A stretch of DNA of 59,302 bases, from assembly GCA_033064195.1 (NCBI GenBank), contig JARBJD010000403.1, forward strand, positions 1-59,302, given 5' to 3'. This document shows positions 55,901 through 59,302 of the stretch, in pieces; position 1 is the stretch's first letter; every line of letters begins with the position of its first letter. Position numbers and translations under genes: made by a program. Origin of the DNA: Blattamonas nauphoetae (lineage: Eukaryota > Preaxostyla > Oxymonadida). The notes beneath the pieces were generated by a model. The model saw only the letters and a program-made list of their open reading frames with translations, was not told the origin of the DNA and did not search any database.

Positions 55901-58733
55901 AATCCCATCGCAGAGAGAATTCTGAGATTTTCGAGAGGGCGTAGAATCGTGTCAGATATGTCTCAGCAGAAGTGAACGATTGTTCAATCAGAAACACCAT
56001 TTCTCTAATCATTGTCTGTGTCTCGTCGTCTCCTTGAATCACATCCTCCAACTTCAGTCCACCTGGTGGATTCTTGCCCAACAAATTGCGATGTGGAGGG
56101 ATCTTCAGAGGCCGATCCACGCCAGTCAGGATTTGGAGTGCGCTGCTGATGGAGTTTTGGAAGATGTGGAGGACTTCGGATCGTGTTGGGGAAAGAACAA
56201 GGTCGACGTTCTCGAGTGGATTTGCGTTGTCTGATGAATCGATTTTGAACGCTGTTGCATTCATCGCGCTGGTCCCGAAGTTGTCGGGCGTTGTTGAAGT
56301 TTGTTTTCTTCGTTTTCGTTTCGATTCACGACTTTTAACAGAACCTGAATCTGATTTTGAATTTCGTCGTTTGACTTGAGAATTTCTTCTCCCTGGTGAG
56401 ATATCGTTGTCCATATCATCGGGATTGGTTGTGACTTCGTCTTCGTTCGGTCTCACACTGTCCAGTTCGTCCAGATCAACATTGTTTTCTTCTTCTGATT
56501 GATCGGAGAGACGATCGTCTTCTGAGATGTCTTCTTCTGATTCTTCCTCCGTGTCTCCATCTTCTTCAGCTGGCTGGTCTTCCACTTTCACTTCAGCCAC
56601 TTCTTCAACTTCCTCTTCGTCGCTGAAGGTTGTTGTGAAGTCCACTCCGTCCTTTGGAGTGAAATGGAAGGCGATCAAGAACAGCGAACCCTTAGTTTTG
56701 AGAAAAGACCTCATTTGGACGAGAGTTTGCTTGATTGAGTTCTTCATCATCTGGAAAAGGGATTCCACGCAGATATAATCCAAAAGGGTGAGAAATCGTG
56801 AGATCATTTCTTCTTCGAAAAGGGCCATCTTTACAGCATCTCGTCGGTCTCTTTGTTCCTTCTTTTCCTGCGCCATTGACTTTGTTACTTGTGCATTCTT
56901 CATAATCGACATCAGAGCGGCGTTGGTGGCATCGGTTGAGCCGCCCTTTCGGTTGGGTGCGTGAGCTCGCTGGAGAACGTCAGTAACCAGTTGTGCCACA
57001 AGTTGCTCCATCCCTGACGATGTCACTTGCAGAGCTGACTTTGTGTTCACCAAGAGAGTCGTTTGGAGCTGCTTAAACTCTTCAATTTCGTATGGCTGTT
57101 TGCGGTTCTGTTCCAGTCCAAATAAGGTCTGTGTGAGTGAGGTATCAAAGTAGAGACTTCCGAGTTTTGTCAACACTGTGCAGAATGATGGGTGAGCATA
57201 GAAAAGCTCCTTGACGATCGTTCGAGAGTGGTTGCAATATAATCTGTATCTAACCTCTCTCTTCCATAAATAATAATATTTCACCATCGGGAATTTGTTG
57301 AAGAATGGGATAGTTCGGATAGAACGGTATAGCATCATATCGCGCATGAAATTGGAAAGTGTTGTTGTTTCGAAGTCATCACGTTCGACTGGTTGGGGAA
57401 TGCCTGTGATAGGTGTATCCTCTTGGATTTCTTGCACCTGGACGGGCCTTTTGCGTGGGCTTGTCAGACTGTTGTTCCTTGTTGAGTTGATCACACGTTC
57501 CTCTTTCATTTTTTCCTTCAGTTCTGCTTCCTTCAAAACAGAAGTTGGGGGAATGACATGGACAAGTCCAGACACACTCACAATATAGTGTTCAGGATCA
57601 ATCTTGTCCTTCGGAACAACAATCAAATCATATGGATCGTACTCGTTCTGCCCTTTCAACGCTTTCTGCCTGGGATTCACATTCATGTAGACAAACTTGA
57701 CAGGATCAGCCTTTCCACATCCTGCGAAGTATGTGATCACATCTTCAATTGTTTTGAGTTCCTTGGCGGCCTGAAAATCCGGCGTGATCTTCTCGCTGTT
57801 GAATTGTCTTGAGACTGGTTGGTGGGTGGCTTTCAATGTTGCCATTGGGCTTGTCGTATCAATCATTCCGAGTTGCTTGATCGATACCGTCGCTTTATTG
57901 ACAACCTCTCTTCCACGAACCCTTTCTGTTGACGGCTCTTTTGTTGTCTCTTCTGGCGGTGGTCTTCGACCAGGCGATCGGCGATGGCGTGGTCTCGGTC
58001 CTGAGACATGTCCTTCTTCGTCAATCCTTCTGATTCCACGTGGCGGACGTTTCTCATTTCCGTTGAAATGAACGACTCCGTTCCCTTCGGCAGCCTTCCA
58101 TTTTCCAACGACTGGCTTCTCAGTGATCCAGGTTGGCACAGGAACGGCGTATTCGTTTAGTTCATCTTCGTCGAACGACAACAGTTTCTTGGTCTCGTCA
58201 CTCAAGATGCTCGCATTTGCGCCTTGCGGTTGAGTCCGAAGTGGCTTGCGTGCTTCTTTCGGATGTCTAGAGATTGTTTGTGGTGATTTGCTGACTGGTT
58301 TCGTGGGATCAAGTGAGGGTTTCTCCGCTTTTGGCTGAGATGCGATTTCAGCGACTTGAAATGGGCTTTGTCTCTTCTTGCTTGTGTGTGGATTTTTCTG
58401 AGCGGGGATAAATGGTTTTTGTTGAGATGAGGCTGATGTGCGAGGTGAGTCGGTTGGTTTGGAGTATTGTTGGGAGTGGTTGTGGGAGGTATAGAGGGCG
58501 GGATGGGAATATGTACCATCCGCATTACGATCGGAGCTGCCGGGTGATGGAGGTTTTTGAGGTGGATTGGAAGTGTGAGCACCTCGGACAGGAGGAAGAG
58601 AGGAATTAAGAGTCGTGAAAAGGGTGCTGATTAGAGAGGGAATTCCGAGTTGTTGAAGTGACGGAGACTGTTGAGAGATGCGTAGAGCTTGATGAAGTGA
58701 TGAGGAAAGCTGATGAATTGAGATAACATCCAA
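43969..58733 (-). CDS. Axonemal inner-arm dynein heavy chain
   Basis: Coding segments 58733-45813 and 45705-43969 (minus) give about 4,885 residues. It is a microtubule motor of the flagellar inner arm. An N-terminal tail and linker (PRHWKKL near residue 1281) precede the AAA ring. AAA1 has P-loop GPAGTGKTE (about 1789) and CFDEFNRI. AAA2 has GQTGVGKTT (about 2073), AAA3 has GTTGTGKTV (about 2579), and AAA4 has GLGGSGRQS (about 2939). The coiled-coil stalk and microtubule-binding tip lie at about 3200-3475. AAA5-6 and the C-terminal domain follow, ending CPIYKTEARHGVLSTTGHST and HWIRRGVAMLC. These features point to the single-headed DNAH1/3/6/7 group. Unusual acidic inserts lie at residues 697-814, between AAA2 and AAA3, and in the C-terminal domain. 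The start at 58733 is the longest-frame ATG; an upstream exon within 58790-58965 is possible. Confidence 0.92.
45706..45812 (-). other. Dynein intron (107 nt)
   Basis: On the minus strand it begins GTTTGACTCTG after codon ACG and ends CCCATCCAG before CCCCCACAACC. It is phase 0. The downstream exon opens with PPQPLPRAEIPFAALSYIV and continues EISYGGRVTDLWDMR, which is conserved dynein sequence, so the join is well supported. Confidence 0.85.
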
Positions 58734-59302
58734 AATATTGAGAAAGAGGAGAATAGGACGAGATGATGAGAACTAAATGAGGAATACGCTTTGGGAAAGG
58801 GGTGAATTGAAGGAATTCTGTGGTAATTGTTGGAATATGTCTCGGAGCACTGTCCAATCCTCGAGATTGTTGGACTCCAGAGCTGAGCGGAGCGGCGTTA
58901 AGATGTTCGTTTCGTTGACGGAAGAGATCTGGAATTATGTCGAGTGTTGTGTAAAAAGAATCCATAAAAATGATTGAGAAAGCTAACCTGAGGATCCGTC
59001 ATTGAAATAGTGACTGTTTCACTTTTCTAACGTCGACAGCTTTAATAATGCATCGATCGAGTTCATCTCTTGTCTCAAGATGAGGCTATTATCGCAAACA
59101 ACATGAGCAAACTCGACACAATTTTGCATATTCCGAATTTTTTTGAAGCCATAATGTCATACAAAACTGGGCTGTGCTGATTCTCACTCTCTAACCTCTC
59201 GTGGTTTTCAGCGTACCCTGTCGTTCAAACCTGATCGGAGTATGGAACACTCGTTGTGGATTGTGACAAAAAACATGGATTCAACACTTCATGTCGTCAA
59301 AC
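58734..59302 (-). promoter_or_regulatory. Dynein upstream region
   Basis: No other gene is clear. The minus-strand frame 58965-58770 (MDSFYTTLDIIPDLFRQRNE) resembles a protein N-terminus and could be a first dynein exon. The best GT near 58795 and AG near 58710 do not join in phase, however. The remainder is AT-rich and probably contains the promoter. Confidence 0.3.

Noticed and set aside
1-59302. CRISPR arrays, rRNA operons, bacterial-type operons
   Set aside because: No regularly spaced short repeats, no rRNA signatures and no Shine-Dalgarno-style gene clusters were seen. The introns and axonemal dynein indicate a eukaryote.

Overview
The window looks like nuclear DNA of a flagellated protist. 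It carries a complete axonemal dynein heavy chain read in the standard code, short GT-AG introns, a large Polinton/Maverick, and many remnants of two expanded protein families (serine/threonine-rich beta-helix surface proteins and an alpha-helical ARM-like family). From memory this combination fits a preaxostylan/oxymonad such as Blattamonas. That assignment is an inference and was not tested by any search.

Layout. 1-5.7 kb: no intact gene, only decayed host remnants, including beta-helix surface-protein pieces on both strands. About 5.74-34.8 kb: a Polinton (Maverick), treated here as a fossil. Its protein-primed DNA polymerase B region is cut by two large insertions: a 7.4 kb hAT-like composite (6310-13701, 8-bp target duplication) and a 4.7 kb element (15632-20312, 5-bp duplication). 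Both insertions carry pieces of beta-helix surface-protein genes. The composite itself holds two nested elements of a second hAT-like family. The rest of the Polinton (integrase, packaging ATPase, two capsid-like proteins, two small amphipathic MAPG proteins, a peptidase-S74-type fibre and several unknowns) is mostly in open frames. Many of these starts sit directly behind a shared T-rich motif ending in TAAATG.

34.8-39.6 kb: an ARM-like host gene, with a third hAT-like element (35201-38383, 8-bp duplication) just upstream. That element carries a decayed cysteine-rich coiled-coil gene. 40.4-43.9 kb: two plus-strand host genes, a low-complexity coiled-coil protein and an unusual RAD23-like protein with a CH-like N-terminus and a 35-nt intron. 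43.97-58.73 kb: a minus-strand inner-arm axonemal dynein heavy chain of about 4,885 residues with one 107-nt intron, convergent with the RAD23-like gene.

The left half is therefore a graveyard of nested mobile elements and surface-protein fragments, and the right third is ordinary housekeeping and flagellar sequence. No rRNA, convincing tRNA or CRISPR array was seen.
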